Below, in pieces: positions 34,016 to 46,034 of a stretch of DNA of 64,000 nt. The translations under genes and the position numbers were made by a program. The DNA comes from Aspidiotus rigidus (taxonomy: Eukaryota > Arthropoda > Insecta > Hemiptera > Diaspididae): contig JAVHKY010000004.1 of the NCBI GenBank assembly GCA_035079385.1, forward strand, positions 13,671,001 through 13,735,000. Reading direction: 5' to 3'. The notes beneath the pieces were generated by a model that made no database searches, was not told where the DNA came from, and saw only the letters and a program-made list of their open reading frames with translations. Position 1 is the first letter of the stretch, and the number at the start of each line of letters is the position of its first letter.

Positions 34016-35924
34016 TTTTCTCTTCCTTCCTTCCTCATTTATAATCGTCAACAATTCCGATAGTTTCTCCTCATAATTGTTCCTTCACACTTCCCTAATA
34101 CGGTCTACAAAACGTTATTTCTTAATTGTTGATCTAATCTTATCGTGATATGGTTTGTCCTTCTTTTCTCGAGATACGCTTACTACTTCTTTCCTAGAAT
34201 GGTTTGATACACCAAAAGCGAGATTTTACTTTTTGTTGTGTCTGTAAAGTTCACTCCCTAGCCAGAGGAATATGACTCTCATTTCTGTCGGAATAATTTC
34301 ATAGGAAAACTATTGAGGAAAATAGCATTGGTCACCTCCTTCCCTCAAATCTTGGCACGTTATTGCTCGGTTCAACTTAAACCCAGACAGAAGATGGGCC
34401 GCATCAGAAAAATTCTTAGCTTAAGACGGTCAAGTTAAAGGAAATCTTCATGTTCGTTTCTAGGGGATGATCTGAATTCTAAAGCTCCTGGCGTTTTTAT
34501 TATTATAAACATACTGAAATTTTGTCAAGTAGGATATGATTATGTCTCTATCTCAAATATGTGTTGATTATTTTGGAAAAAGTAAGGGATTTGAAAATCG
34601 GTGTTTGAGTAAAGAGATAAAAGTACCTAGCGTATACGGATGAACCCTGGAATCTACACTAGCGGCAATACTCATGGCAAGTTAGGTGGCTGTACCCTTA
34701 CCACAATTTAGCAATTACAGAAATTGGCGATGCCTTTATACGAGCAGGAATAAATGATAGCTATTACCAAACGGAGAAGGCGTTCACATTCTATTCTTAC
34801 GAAGTACGCGAGATGTACGGTACAGTGAACGACGAAAGCAAAGAAGAAGAAATTAGGGGAAAGAAAATACGAGGACGACAAATAAAAACTCGAAACGTCG
34901 GCGTTTTGTACGAATTGAATTATGAGTGTTGTTGTCGCTGTGCATTGCAAAGAAAACGCACCGCATTTAATACAGTAACTCATAGGGAATTATTGTGGCC
35001 AGCATCAGTATACAGTTATACTACATCAATAGAATAATATACAGTATACCATTATAGCGAGTCATTTTTCATAACTCGCGTATGTATCGTCCGGCAGAAT
35101 GGGCCGTACCGAACTGATGCGCGGGAGCTGTGGCCGCAAGTTCGCGGCCCTGCATGCGTCTGTCCCGATCCGCGCGATCGCAATTACGAGAAAACGCCGA
35201 AAGGCGTGTAACTTGTGTGTATTCTAAAAATTACACTATATTCTGATAAATCGTCTGGTCGCTTTCTGTACATATGTGCGCGCTGGCATTAAATCGCACT
35301 TATACGAGCACCCTTCGTTCGCATCGCCTCGTTTAGAAATAATAGACTTCGAGTTAATCGATCGTTTTGGCTGCGAGTAGCTGATAAAATGTTATTCGTG
35401 GACCGAAAACGAAAAGAAGGACACGGCTTATAACTGCGATTTCTGCCACAAAGAATTTGTACGTACGTCAAGGTTCGTGTTATGACGTCGTCGAATTCCA
35501 CGGGTAGACGATTTATCATTTCCAAAATTAATATTGAAAGCATCGTTCTGGTAAGATTACAATTTTAGTAGGGGGGGTCCTAATTTTACTTTCATAAGTT
35601 GATGTACAAATACTTAAATAGACCTACGCGGCAAAGAAAAACCCCTTCAACAAAGTAAACACAATAATTTTAAAATACACATATTGTTCTTCAAAGCTGT
35701 ATCAATGTGCAGAGTGCATAATAAAAACTCCTTCGACCGTTTTAGGCCGCGATCTACCTTTCAAATTTCTACATGTCTTGCGATCGACGTACCATTAGGA
35801 GAAAAAATCGATGAAAGGAAGAAAAAGAAGTGTTCTGGCGGAGCCAAACAAATAAAGACTATTGATACAAAGAAATATACTCTCGAAGGAGTAACGAATC
35901 ATATAAAACCACACTAAATACAGC
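34016..35924. other. Gbx intron 2, non-repetitive block, candidate regulatory DNA
   Basis: No repeat family of this window is recognised here. 35040-35560 is notably GC-richer, with GCGCGGGAGCTGTGGCCGC and CGCGCGATCGC words, and includes ATCGATCG and other balanced words. In an intron otherwise filled with transposons, this stretch is the best candidate for conserved non-coding sequence. Frames of about 70-90 codons show no domain. Confidence 0.3.
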
Positions 35925-36545
35925 CGCTGAGTATTTTCGGTTTAACAATCATCTTCCGAGTAAGAATGAAAGCGATTAACCCAACATCAACGAAGACAGA
36001 GAAACCAATTTGAGGATCATGATTGAACCAGTGAGTCATTGAAGTGTGAATCATTCTCATAGACTAGCTCAACTAGACGTTCATCAGAAATATACCTGTT
36101 TAAGAGGTGAAGTTTTCATTATTCCAGTGACGTATGATTTCGGTATCCAAAGCCATACGTTTAAAGTATGAGTTCTCCCTATGGAGGAGGGTACCAGACT
36201 CCTCTTCGACCCTGTAGCCACTTTCGATGAGGTGATCGGCAAAGACCGACTCACCCAAGTTACCCTTCTCCCACGCTTTTTTATGCTCATCAATTCTTAT
36301 TTGGAACTGACAGCCAATCATTCCTGTTACAGGCTATGCTGTATACACCACCCCTCTCGGCTGGAGGAATGGCGGTCCTTCAATTTCACAAATAAACTTT
36401 TTACCCTGTTAGTATTATAAAATGCCGGTCGGAATCCGAAAGGACTGAACACACGACCCAACTTTAACGAAAATCTACCCAGGTAAGGAAGTCTAATCCA
36501 ACGTTTCCACCTATCTGGGTGTGAATCCCTGGGGAGGGAGGTGGT
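35925..36545 (-). mobile_element. Penelope-like element copy 4, endonuclease end only
   Basis: The minus-strand frame 36100-36321 reads QFQIRIDEHKKAWEKG, then ESVFADHLIESG and LLHRENSYFKRMALD, the distal part of the GIY-YIG domain of the PLEs here. A decayed linker follows upstream to about 36545, where it abuts the GGTTCCCTG repeat module. The 3' end carries a diverged stem-loop (ATTgttAAA, CCGAAAATACTC) at about 35929-35962. It is truncated before the RT. Confidence 0.75.
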
Positions 36546-37336
36546 AGAATCAAGGCTTTTAACCAGAAACCTGTTTTATGGGGGGCTTTTAACAGGGAAC
36601 CTGTTTTATGGGGGGCTACTTGAGAAATCTGCCGTCCGCCGTGCGCCGTCCAGCGAAAAACTTAGAAAAATTTCGACCCTCGAGCCATATATGATAGGAG
36701 AGGGACTTAGAAAAATTTCGACTCTCGAGCTATATATGATAGGAGGGGGACTTGGAAAAAATTTCGACTCTCGAGCTATAGATGATAGGAGGGGAACTTG
36801 GAAAAATTTCGACTCTCGAGCTATATATGATAGGAGGGGGACTTAGAAAAATTTCGACTCTCGAGCTATAGATGATAGGAGGGGGACTTAGAAAAATTTC
36901 GACTCTCGAGCTATATATGATAGAAGGGGGACTTAGAAAAATTTCGACTCTCGAGCCATATATGATAGGAGAGGGACTTAGAAAAATTTCGACTCTCGAG
37001 CCATATATGATAGGAGGGGGACTTGGAAAAATTTCGACTCTCGAGCTATATATGATAGAAGGGGGACTTAGAAAAAATTTCGACCCTCGAGCTATAGATG
37101 ATAGGAGGGGGACTTAGAAAAATTTCGACTCTCGAGCTATATATGATAGGAGGGGGACTTAGAAAAATTTCGACTCTCGAGCTATATATGATAGGAGAGG
37201 GACTTAGAAAGATTTCGACTGTCGAGCTATATATGATCTAGGCTTCCTTGAATTTTCAATACCAAATCTCATTCGAATCATAAAACAGGTTCCCTGCGTT
37301 CCTCGTTTAACTTCGTTAAGGAAGCCGTCATTTTTT
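36546..37336 (+). repeat. 45-bp satellite array followed by the CGACGGC terminal block
   Basis: 36565-36655 holds two copies of AACCTGTTTTATGGGGGGC and the GCCGTCCGCCGTGCGCCGTC module. From about 36655 to 37235 there are about 12-13 units of 45-46 bp, each CTCGAGCTATATATGATAGG, then AGGGGGACTTAGAAAAATTT. From 37230 to 37336 the long terminal block runs to GAAGCCGTCATTTTT. Repeated MIGGGLRKISTLE-type frames are simple translations of the satellite. Confidence 0.9.
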
Positions 37337-37734
37337 GAGAAATTTTGTGTGCGCCGTGCGCCGTCCGCCGTGCGCCGTCCAGCAAAAAACTTGGAAAAAT
37401 TTCGACTCTCTAGCTATATATGACATGAGGGGGACTTAGAAAAACGACGGCTTCCTTAACGAAGTTGAACGAGGAACGCAGGGAACCTGTTTTATGATTC
37501 AAACGGGATTTGGTATTGAAAATTCAATGAAGCCTAGACCTAGATAACGCTAGTCTAAAGAAGGCCTAGACCTACTATAAGCCTAGTACATATAATATAG
37601 TTTGAGAGTCTAAATTTTTCCAAGTCCCCCTCCTATCATATATAGCTCGAGAGTCAAAATTTTTCCAAGTCCCCCTCCTATCATATACGGCTCGAGAGTC
37701 GAAATTTTTCCAGGTCCCCCTCCTATCATATATA

Positions 37735-39069
37735 TGTTACAGTTAAAACCCGAAATCAGTAAATTCTAAAATTCACTAGTTAAAACTAGTTGCCACAAAT
37801 GACTTTAGTCAGAACTAGTTTCGATTAGTTAACTCTAGAATTTACCGTAACCCTCAGCGTTGGAGCTAGTTTTAACTTAAATAATTTCAGGTAAAACTAG
37901 TTTTTACTAGTGAAAACTAGAATTGACTAGTAAAAAGTGAAATAGAGAAGAAATTATGATTGTCGGGGAACACTAGTTTTAACTAGTGAAAACAAGAAGG
38001 GTGAATCCAATCAGTAAAATGAATTTCTTCCCTAGTACAAATGTAATCGCATTTTTATCAAGGGTGTTGAAGCAATTTTTTTTAGAGTCCTCCGGAACGA
38101 ATACAGAAATTGACTCTCCGACTCCGGTTGCCTCCAGTGGACACGTTTGGAGGCGTCTTCTGACCTCCAAAGTATGTCTCTGGAAGTACCTCAAAATGCC
38201 TCCAGCGCAATTACTGAGATTGGAGAAAATGCCTCCGGAGGCACTGTCGAAGAAACCGAAGACGTCTTTGGAGACGCCTCCGAAGGCACTTGTAACGTTG
38301 ATCAGTGTGACCAGATGTAGCATATTGGCCTACCCGTGTTGCCAGATGACAGATGATACTCACAAGGTGTATTTAAAACTTTGGCTTTTCTTCGAACCGA
38401 GCAGCGCTAGCATCAAAGTGGCTGAATGAGGGTTCGAGGAATAGAATACTGTTGAAAAAAGTGCCTCCTAAAGGATCTTTGGAAGCACCTCCAAGCCTCT
38501 AGGTGGAAGCAAGGTACCTCCGGAGGCAAAATGCTCCAGCCTCCAACATCTTGGTTTAAATCCTCACCATCTTCGCCTCATTGGAGGCGGAGGCAAGGTA
38601 ACTCCAGAGACAAAATGCCTCCAGCCTCCAACACCCTTGAATTTTTATTTTTCACAAAGCTTGTTTGTACTTGAATGGTGTGCGTCAATTAGTCACTGTT
38701 AGGTTTGCTCTTGTAACGTTTATAGACCGATGAATTCGTATGATGTGCGGTTTAATGTGTGAATTAAGGAAGAAAAATTTAGAACTTTTTCGTATATTTT
38801 ATTCTAGTGTGAGCTACTTATCCTCAAAGTTGAGCAGAACTACCAAATATCTATCAATTTGGCCGAAGTATGTCTGGAAATACCATCACCTTTTGAACTC
38901 GAACAATTTCAATTCATTTCAGTTATAACTAGAATTTACTAATGAATTCAAACAATTTTTTTATTCTAGAATTAACTAGTCAAAACTAGTTCTGACTAAA
39001 GTCATTTGTGGCAACTAGTTTTGACTAGTGAATTTTAGAATTTACTGATTTCGGGTTTTAACTGTAACA
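37735..39069. mobile_element. TIR element B, copy 2, TATA target duplication
   Basis: It has the same ends (TGTTACAGTTAAAACCCG and inverse) as copy 1 but lies in opposite orientation, with TATA on both sides (37731-37734 and 39070-39073). It sits within the 45-bp satellite, whose units continue on both sides. The opposed 147- and 114-codon frames differ from those of copy 1 at only a few residues, so at least one copy moved recently. The interior is rich in GCCTCCGGAGGC-type palindromes and the ends in ACTAGT palindromes. Confidence 0.9.
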
Positions 39070-39365
39070 TATATATATATAGCTCGAGAGTCGAAATTTT
39101 TCTTTGTCCCCCTCCTATCATATATAGCTCGAGAATCGAAATTTTCTCAGTCCCCCTCCTATCATACATGGCTCGAGAGTCGAAATTTTTCCAAGTCCCT
39201 CTCCTATCATATATGGCTCGAGAGTCGAAATTTTTATAAGTTTTTCGCTGGACAGCGCACGGCGCACCGCAAATTCCTCAAAAATCCCCCATAAAATAGG
39301 TTCCCTGTTCCCCCTCCTATCATATATAGCTCGAGAGTCGGAATTTTTCCAAGTCCCTCTCCTAT

Positions 39366-40236
39366 AATAAACGCGAAAAAGACGAATACTCCAAAGGGAG
39401 AGTAAACCTTGCAAACCGCAGAAAATACAAAACGACGAGCGCTTCCTGTTAATAAACCATCTTCAAGCCTGAAATGAAAGCAACTGACGAACGGAGGATA
39501 AGAACAATGTATTAAGATTGGCTAAACGAGAAATCACGGTGTGAATCATAGACCAGTTCGATCAGGCCATCCTCCGGAATGAACGAGTTGAGTACAGTGA
39601 TACCGTCAGTGTTGCGATGACGCATTATCTCTATATACTCGAGAGCGATGCGCTTTCGGTACGAATTCTCCTTATGGAGGAGCTTTTCGGATCCCTCACG
39701 GAAGCTGTGGCCACTGTTTATCAAATGATCAGCAAAAGCTGACTCCCCTAAGCGTCCCTTCTCCCAAGACTTCAGGTGTTCAGCTACTCTAACTTTCATT
39801 TGGCAGCTGGTCTCACCAATATAAAAGCCTCCATAATCCCCACAGTCCAACTTATAAACACCACTCCTCTCATCAATGGATCTCACAAACAACCCCTCAA
39901 CTGTTGTAGGGTTGTAGAACGCGGGTCTGAAGCCAAACGGGCGGAGGGCCCGACCCAATTGAAAAGAGAACTTCCCCAGAAAAGGGAGACTGATCTAACG
40001 CAACCGGTGATCACAGATCATGTCTCGGGGGAGGGAGGTGGTGGAATCGAGAATGCTCCTTGTAACTTTCCTCCGAACCATCACGTCAACGTCGACATTG
40101 ACCCCATTCACTCTAGCCAGGTGTTTTATTGTGAGTACTTCTTTCTTAAAAGCAGACTGACTCAACGGAATACGAGTCAGTCTGTGAACTAGGCTATGAA
40201 ATGCAGCCATCTTGTGAGCAACAGGACCGAACGAAC
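39366..40236 (-). mobile_element. Penelope-like element copy 5a, endonuclease and RT end
   Basis: The minus-strand frame 39512-39958 encodes the GIY-YIG domain (GVYKLDCGD, FYIGETSCQMKVRVAEH, ESAFADHLINSGH) and its C-terminal tail, open for about 148 codons. Upstream, 39995-40246 gives an RT-end segment (GGSFGPVAHKM...HSLVHRLTRIPLSQ). It is very close to copy 2, including the 3' terminus, but truncated at 40236. Its hammerhead-like stem-loop (39434-39470) has lost pairing (AACA for AACC). Confidence 0.85.
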
Positions 40237-40321
40237 CAACAAACAAGGTTCCCTGCGATCTTCGTTCAACTTCGTTAAGGAACCCGTCGTTTTTCTGATA
40301 AAACTCGTACGGACCATTAAG

Positions 40322-41206
40322 TTAATGTCCTTTCTCACCTAATTCACTCTAGCCGGGTGCTCGATTGTCCCTAGTTCCTTCTGGAAAGCATCCTGACTCA
40401 ATGGAATATGAGTCAGTAGATGGATCAAGTTATTGAAAGTAGCGATCTGATGTGCAGCTGGACAAAAGGACGACCCGTGGATTGTAATATCGGTCGAAGT
40501 TTCTTTCCTACAGATTCCAAATTCATGAACGCCATCTCTAACGAATATGGACAAGTCCAAAAAATTTATTAATGAGCCACCAACTTTCAGGGTGTATTTT
40601 ATGGAAGGGTTTTGGCTATTTAAGTATGTGAGAAACTCACAAAGGAGTTCCACTGGACCTCTCCACGCGCACAGTGTGTCGTCCACATATCTATGCCAGT
40701 AACAGACATGATTTAACAGCACCTGGCCAGAGGAAAACAAATCGATCTCAAATTTGGACATGGATACCTCGGATATCAGAGAGCCCAAGGGTGAACCAAT
40801 GGGGATCCCCACCTCATCCGGGAACTCGAAAAATTTTCCTTCAAATTTGCAGCAGTTAGGGGTTTCCGCCAACTCCTCATGAGAGACACCAGATTTTACG
40901 AGCAATTCGTCTATATGTTGGATAGTAACAGCCTTAGGGATGTGAGGAAACAATCCTACAACATCATAGGAGCATAAGATAGTTTCCGGGGGAAGGTTTA
41001 CGTCCTTCAACTTATCCACCAACAAGCCCGAGTTCTTTGCTGCGTAAGAGGAGGTATACAATCTACTCGTGATATAAACCAACGATCTATTTAGCTGATA
41101 TGTAAGTTGGTGATGACGAGACAAACGACACGACCGGCCGCATTGGAACATCTTTTTTATGTACTTTAGGCAACCCGTGGAGGAGGGGGTACCGGGTTAG
41201 GTTCCA
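40322..41206 (-). mobile_element. Penelope-like element copy 5b, RT domain
   Basis: The minus-strand frame 40339-41151 (270 codons) carries motif A (CSYDVVGLFPHIP), motif B (GIPIGSPLGSLISEVSMSKFE), motif C (YWHRYVDDTL) and the thumb (INFLDLSIF, ICRKETSTD). At 41140-41206 a different frame reads HGLPKVHKKDVPMRPVVSF, the preceding RT motif, so one frameshift separates them. A short deletion before CKFEGKF removes about 11 residues present in copy 2. It is a different subfamily from copy 5a and has no endonuclease, so the two are separate insertions or a recombinant. Confidence 0.88.
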
Positions 41207-42054
41207 AGATGACTTTCTTTGTGAGGTGACTTTTGATAATGAATTGACTTGTGTTAATGATTTGTCTCGCCTCTTTGGAAGTTGCCGAAATGCCGTTTGT
41301 AAGAAGGACAGCAGGTGTTACACTCTAAGACAAGAAAAAGTCGGAAAAAATACGGTGCATGCTTGGAATAAAGTCAGTTATCAAAAGAATTTGGTTGACT
41401 GATTGAGGAAGGTGTACTGATAAAGTTTGCCAAGTTTCATCTGTGCCTGATTTTTTGTAAGCCAAGAAATTGGCTCAATCTACTAGACATTAGGACAAAA
41501 TAATTTTCGACAGGGGATAGAGGTATAGTAGAGACATCATCCAACTTAAACCTCTTCGTGAGGTCATTAACATCTGTAACGTCTAGTTTTAAGCTAACTA
41601 GCTTCCTGAGACTCGTTCTTGGTCTGGCATAAAAACCTAACTATTCTGGATCAAATCATGGATTCCATGCAAACTTTCTGGGTAAAAGATCAACTCAGAT
41701 TTGGACTCGCAGGTCTGCAATAGAGTTGGAACCGCACATTTTTAATAGATAGCTAGGGTAGTGGCATCAAAAAGAGGGAATATTTTCGATTGCGAATAAA
41801 GCTGTATAGTAGAGACATCAACCAGTTGAAACCTCCTTGTGATGCCATCATCATTTTTGTTGAATCTGCTTGTGACGTCCTTAGTTGGTGACGTCATTAC
41901 TGTAACGTCATCGACGTTTCTCTCTTCTTCTCTTCCGGACCAGCAGGTTTTCTAGATTAAGTTGTAAGTATATTGCATTCTAGGCCAGGGAGGGGCAACT
42001 CAGGCTCACGGATTCCTGAGATTCGTTTACAAAGGCCTAAAATTTTCTGACGTT
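41207..42054. repeat. Gbx intron 2: local duplication and CRE-type cluster
   Basis: The word TATAGTAGAGACATCA occurs at about 41527 and 41814, followed each time by AACCTCnTnGTGA, indicating a diverged duplication about 290 bp apart. 41870-41925 holds three TGACGT/ACGTCA words. No gene was recognised. Confidence 0.45.
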
Positions 42055-42110
42055 ATCTTTTTTCTCAGGGATGGTTTGAAACCGAAAGCGCTCTCGCCCC
42101 ATATTTGAAA
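42055..42110 (+). mobile_element. Penelope 3' end relic with hammerhead-like stem
   Basis: GATGGTTTGAAACCGAAAG followed by CGCTC matches the 3' stem-loop of the PLEs (stem GGTT-tga-AACC, GAAA, AGCGCTC). It lies about 100 bp before Gbx exon 3. Only this segment is recognisable. Confidence 0.5.
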
Positions 42111-42213
42111 ATTTCTGATAACAAGCTTAATTATCTATTGTGTCGTGAAATTTTTGTTTTTTCCTTTCATGAATCAGAATAACATGTAAAATCTTGCGTT
42201 TGTTGGTTCACAG

Positions 42214-42555
42214 GTAAAAATTTGGTTCCAAAATCGGCGCGCCAAATGGAAACGCGTTAAGGCTGGCTTGACGGCCACTTCTGGAGCTTGTGGCGGTCAT
42301 CGAAACCAACATTCTGCAAATTCGACAAATAAAATCGTAGTTCCTATACCCGTTCACGTGAACAGATTCGTGGTCCGAAGTCAACACCAAGAATTGGAAA
42401 AAACGTTCTCCAACATGAACAATTTCGGTGGTCTGAATAAAATTTTCGGAGTGAAACGTGATATCGCTAAAGAAAATAATCGAGAATTATCTGGTTTCGA
42501 GCGAAATTCTTTGAACAAAGAGCGGGTCAAAGAAGACGATAGGTTTTTGTGTTAA
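42214..42555 (+). CDS. unpg: Gbx/unplugged homeobox gene, coding exon 3 (homeodomain 45-60, C terminus)
   Basis: This exon encodes residues 259-371 and the stop TAA at 42553-42555. It follows a consensus acceptor (TTGGTTCACAG) and opens with VKIWFQNRRAKWKRVKAG, the third helix of the homeodomain with Q50, N51 and R53. Residues about 298-321 read KIVVPIPVHVNRF, then RSQHQELEK, a block conserved at this place in arthropod unplugged/Gbx proteins; this is the strongest evidence for the class. The tail beyond is charged and not recognised. The exact joins give an uninterrupted 371-codon frame across the three exons. Confidence 0.95.
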   Translation, partial: VKIWFQNRRAKWKRVKAGLTATSGACGGHRNQHSANSTNKIVVPIPVHVNRFVVRSQHQELEKTFSNMNNFGGLNKIFGVKRDIAKENNRELSGFERNSLNKERVKEDDRFLC

Positions 42556-44352
42556 TATATATGGGGCCTAATTTCCTTCTCCCAAAAACGTGTGCAATAT
42601 CGAAAGCTCCAACGGAATTTACGGAAATGGTGGGGATAGTGAAAATTTGAAGTTGAGATGATTCTCTTGATCGAAGACCAGTTTTTGAGTCTTCAATTTG
42701 GAATTCGACTGGCCAACAAGGAGAGACTTCGTTATAAATACTCACGTTCTTAAATATGTATTTGAGACTTTTATATTGTGTTCCTTTGTTCAAATGTAGT
42801 ATTACCGTTTTTAGAACGAGTATTATTTTTTAGTTATTTCTTCTCGTGAAAGAAAAACATTAACCCTAGTCCTTTACTTGCTCTTGTTTAAGGAGAGAAC
42901 TTTTTTTTTTCTTTGTTTTCGTCTTCGTCTTCGTTTTTTTTTTTTCCTTTTTAATACGAATTTTGTTCGAGATACAAATAAAACATATCTATATAGATTT
43001 CAATTTGATTTTACTTGCGATGACTACTGCACAAAGTTGCACCATTAATTATAGATTTTGCTTCAATAATACTGTCAATTCTGTTTATTTTCTAGTCTTA
43101 CCTGTTAAGCTATTGAGAGGAAATCTGATTTTTTGCAATTTTTAACAAATTTCTCGTTTTTGAAAACGTACTACATGGCAGTTACGAAGGTTTATATCTT
43201 GTAAAGGGAAGGTATGAGGAACAAAGTTTCCAAAAAAGATGAAATTCCTTTTTACGCACAGGGTGTTGCTGAAACCTAAAATTGATTTTTGAGACGAAGC
43301 CCTGCTAACGGAAAGAGGACAAAACCTTCAAAACTACTTGTTTTCGCACTATTTGAATAACTTTTCTTTATTTAGCTTTGTGTAGCATCTTGTATCCAAA
43401 ATTCTTCATAACCTTCCCCTCGGCTGCATTCCTTCCAGGAATTTCAAAGTACGCTAGTGACTGTTACCAATTAACATAGCAGTACAATAATAAATTAAGA
43501 ATCCAAGTTAATTGGATGTTGTTTTTCAGTTTAGAAGAAACTTTACTAGATTGTCTACAGACTATATCTGATAATATTAATTAAAACATTTTCTCATTTT
43601 GAACTTCTCGAGGGCGTTATATTGCTTGTTATTGCAGGAGCTCTAAATAATGCTTGCGTCAAATTGACATCATAGCGTTCAAATTCTCTTATTTACGCTA
43701 TTTATACTGGCTCAGGCTTGATGTTTCATGAGGTAGTTGAGAGATACCTCGCAACATTAAGAAGATACATCCGCTAGATTTTTGGATAAGTCAGAAACCA
43801 CTCATCTGTAGAATAGATATTAAGAAGAGCATTTAATTCAATAAGAATTTATTTTGTGGAAATTGTCTTATCTTTATTTGTACAAGTTTTTACTGTACTA
43901 AATTCTAAATCTGTTCCATCTGTTCCGTAATTCTCTTATCATAAGTGCTGAGGAAAGGTGAGAATATCCTATATCAATTAAAAACTTGCGTACCTCCTTT
44001 TTTTTATCTTAAAAATGTGTAATTTTGTTATGTATTTCATGTAAAATAGGTAGTTTATGAATTATTTTATAGGTACATGATATTTTAAGTGAACAATAAA
44101 TATTTTTGTAAAATCCGGTCAATCGCGGAGTGTTGTTTTTGAGGAATGAAGGACAAACAGGAAAAATTAGATTAATAGAAATACAAATCTATAATTTTTT
44201 TAAATATTTTACTAATAAAATATGGAGCAAGAATAAATATTTACAAGTTAGAACGGCAAGGGAAGTCAAATTCACGTACTACTTACACTTCGTGTGTGAT
44301 TCATGTTTCTACTTTGTGCAAATAGGCTTACACACATTTATGAGATTATGCA
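42556..44352 (+). other. Probable Gbx 3' UTR and downstream sequence
   Basis: AATAAA signals are at 42977-42982 and 44095-44100, and either could end the transcript. A long pyrimidine and T-rich tract lies at about 42905-42955. AT-rich sequence with no repeat family of this window follows to 44352, consistent with a long UTR. Which signal is used cannot be decided from sequence. Confidence 0.4.
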
Positions 44353-44643
44353 TTGCACCTACCTATACTGCCGTACAAAGTTGAATTGATGTCACTGCAA
44401 AACGGCGATCCGTGGTATGAGACTTCTTTTAGCCTTCAACGGGCAATATCAAAAATGAAGCCAATAATTCCAGATTTTTCTGTTGAATTTTTATTTTTCC
44501 CTATGATATCCTTATGGAAAGTAGATGAAAATGTAATCAAGAAAATTTACAAAATTATTTTATCCGGTCGTCAATGTGTTAAGTGGTTGGAAATTGATGT
44601 TTCTTTGTTTGAAATCAGAACTGGATCTTATGAATTACAATGA
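44353..44643 (+). other. Unassigned open frame, 96 codons
   Basis: This frame ends just before the inverted-repeat element at 44645. The second half has a mixed, protein-like composition (tryptophans, LWKVDENVIKKIYKIILSG) without low complexity. I do not recognise any family. It could be an exon of an unknown gene, a captured fragment, or chance. There is no convincing splice or promoter evidence. Confidence 0.15.
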
Positions 44644-44644
44644 T

Positions 44645-46034
44645 AAAAAAAAACGACGGCTTCCTTAAAGAAGTTGAACGAGAAACGCATCAGGGAACCT
44701 ATTTTATTAGTCATATAGAATTTGGTATTGAGAGTTCAAGGAAGCCTAGACCTAAATAAAGCTAGTATACAGAAGGCCTAGACCTACTACAAGCCTGGTA
44801 TAATATAGTCTGAGAGTCTGAATTTTTCTCGAATCTCGAGCTATATATGATAGAAGGGGGACTTTAAAAAATTCGTATCATATATGGCTCGAGAGTCGAA
44901 AGTTATCTAAGTTCCTTCCCTCGATCATATATAGCTCGATAGTCGAAATTTTACAAGACCCTCTCCTATCATATATAGCTCGAGGGTTGACATTTTTCCA
45001 AGTCCCCCTCCTATCATAATATATATAGTTCGAGATTCGGAATTTTTTCAAGTCTTTTGTTGGACGGCGCACGGCAAATTTCTCAAAAAGCTCCCCATAT
45101 GACAGATTCCCTGTTGAAAAATCATAATTTAGGCCCAATCTTTTAGGATTGAATCTCTCGTCTACATGCATGAAGTAAAGTTTTTAAATTGATGTGAATC
45201 CGCTACCGATTATTACATAGAATTTTATGGCATAGCCAAATGAATAAAGACCATGTTTCATGTCTGTCTCAGTAGCTAGGGGCTTTTGGGGAGCTCACTC
45301 GCGGGTCGAGTTTAGAATATTTCAAGATGATATCTTTTAGAAAGCTCCCACGCTCCCCTCCTTGATCTAGTATAAGTCTACTGTAGAAAATTTCAAGCTA
45401 ATAGCTTTTGGGAGTCACTAGTGGCTTTTGGAAGGCTTACTCACTCCGCTCGTTTGCTCTTTTTCGTTATCTAGTATGGGTCAGAATATTTCAAGGCTAA
45501 TATAATCCTAGTATCAAGTTAATATAAAAAATTTCAAGGCAATAGCTTTTGGAGGCCATCAGTGGCTTTTGGGGGCTCACTCACTCCACTCGTTCGCCCC
45601 TTTTCGTGATCTAGTATAGGTCCAGTTTAGAATATTTCAAGACTAATACATTCCTAGTATAAAGCTAGTATAAAACCTAGTCAAATATAAAGGCTTCAGT
45701 CGAGTATAGTTCTAGTAATTCCCGAGGTCATTTGAACGGACGGACGCACGCAAATTTCGAAATCAGGGTAAAGGTCAGAGCAAAGACATGAAATGTGTCG
45801 AAATGTCGACTCTCGGGCTATATATGATAAGAGGGGACTTGGAAAAATTTCTACTCTCGCACAATATATGATAGGTAGAGACTGTCTTATTTTATACTAG
45901 TTTATAGTAGGTCTAGAAAATAGCTTTGTGCTAGGTCTAGATTCGCTTGGATTCTCAATACCAAAACCAATTTGACTTGTAGAACAGGTTCTCTGCGTTC
46001 CTCGTTCAACTTCGTTAAAGACGCCGTCGTTTTC
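44645..46034. mobile_element. Possible complete foldback-type element with satellite arms
   Basis: The left end AAACGACGGCTTCC starts a terminal block of about 180 bp. This is followed by inverted 45-bp satellite units (44830-45055), the GGCGCACGGC/TTCCCTG module (45055-45120) and a unique middle (45126-45790). Forward satellite (45795-45880) and the inverted terminal block ending GCCGTCGTTTTCC (45890-46034) follow. The symmetry is that of a foldback element. There is no coding frame. Confidence 0.55.

Larger units (their letters stand above)
37439..40295. mobile_element. Possible foldback-type element with nested insertions
   Basis: The left end GAAAAACGACGGCTTCC at 37439 leads into the long terminal block, then inverted satellite units (37605-37734). 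Element B2 interrupts the satellite at 37735-39069, and satellite resumes to about 39365. A PLE fragment follows, and the right end is a short inverted terminal block (AAGGTTCCCTGCG, then AACCCGTCGTTTTTC) at 40245-40295. The boundaries are inferred from inverted ends only, so the unit could instead be a chance arrangement of repeat modules. Confidence 0.45.

Noticed and set aside
36541..37117. Frames with repeated ISTLELYMIGGG units, looking like a repeat protein
   Set aside because: They follow the 45-bp satellite; 45 is divisible by three, so frames stay open by arithmetic, and units with 46 bp break them.
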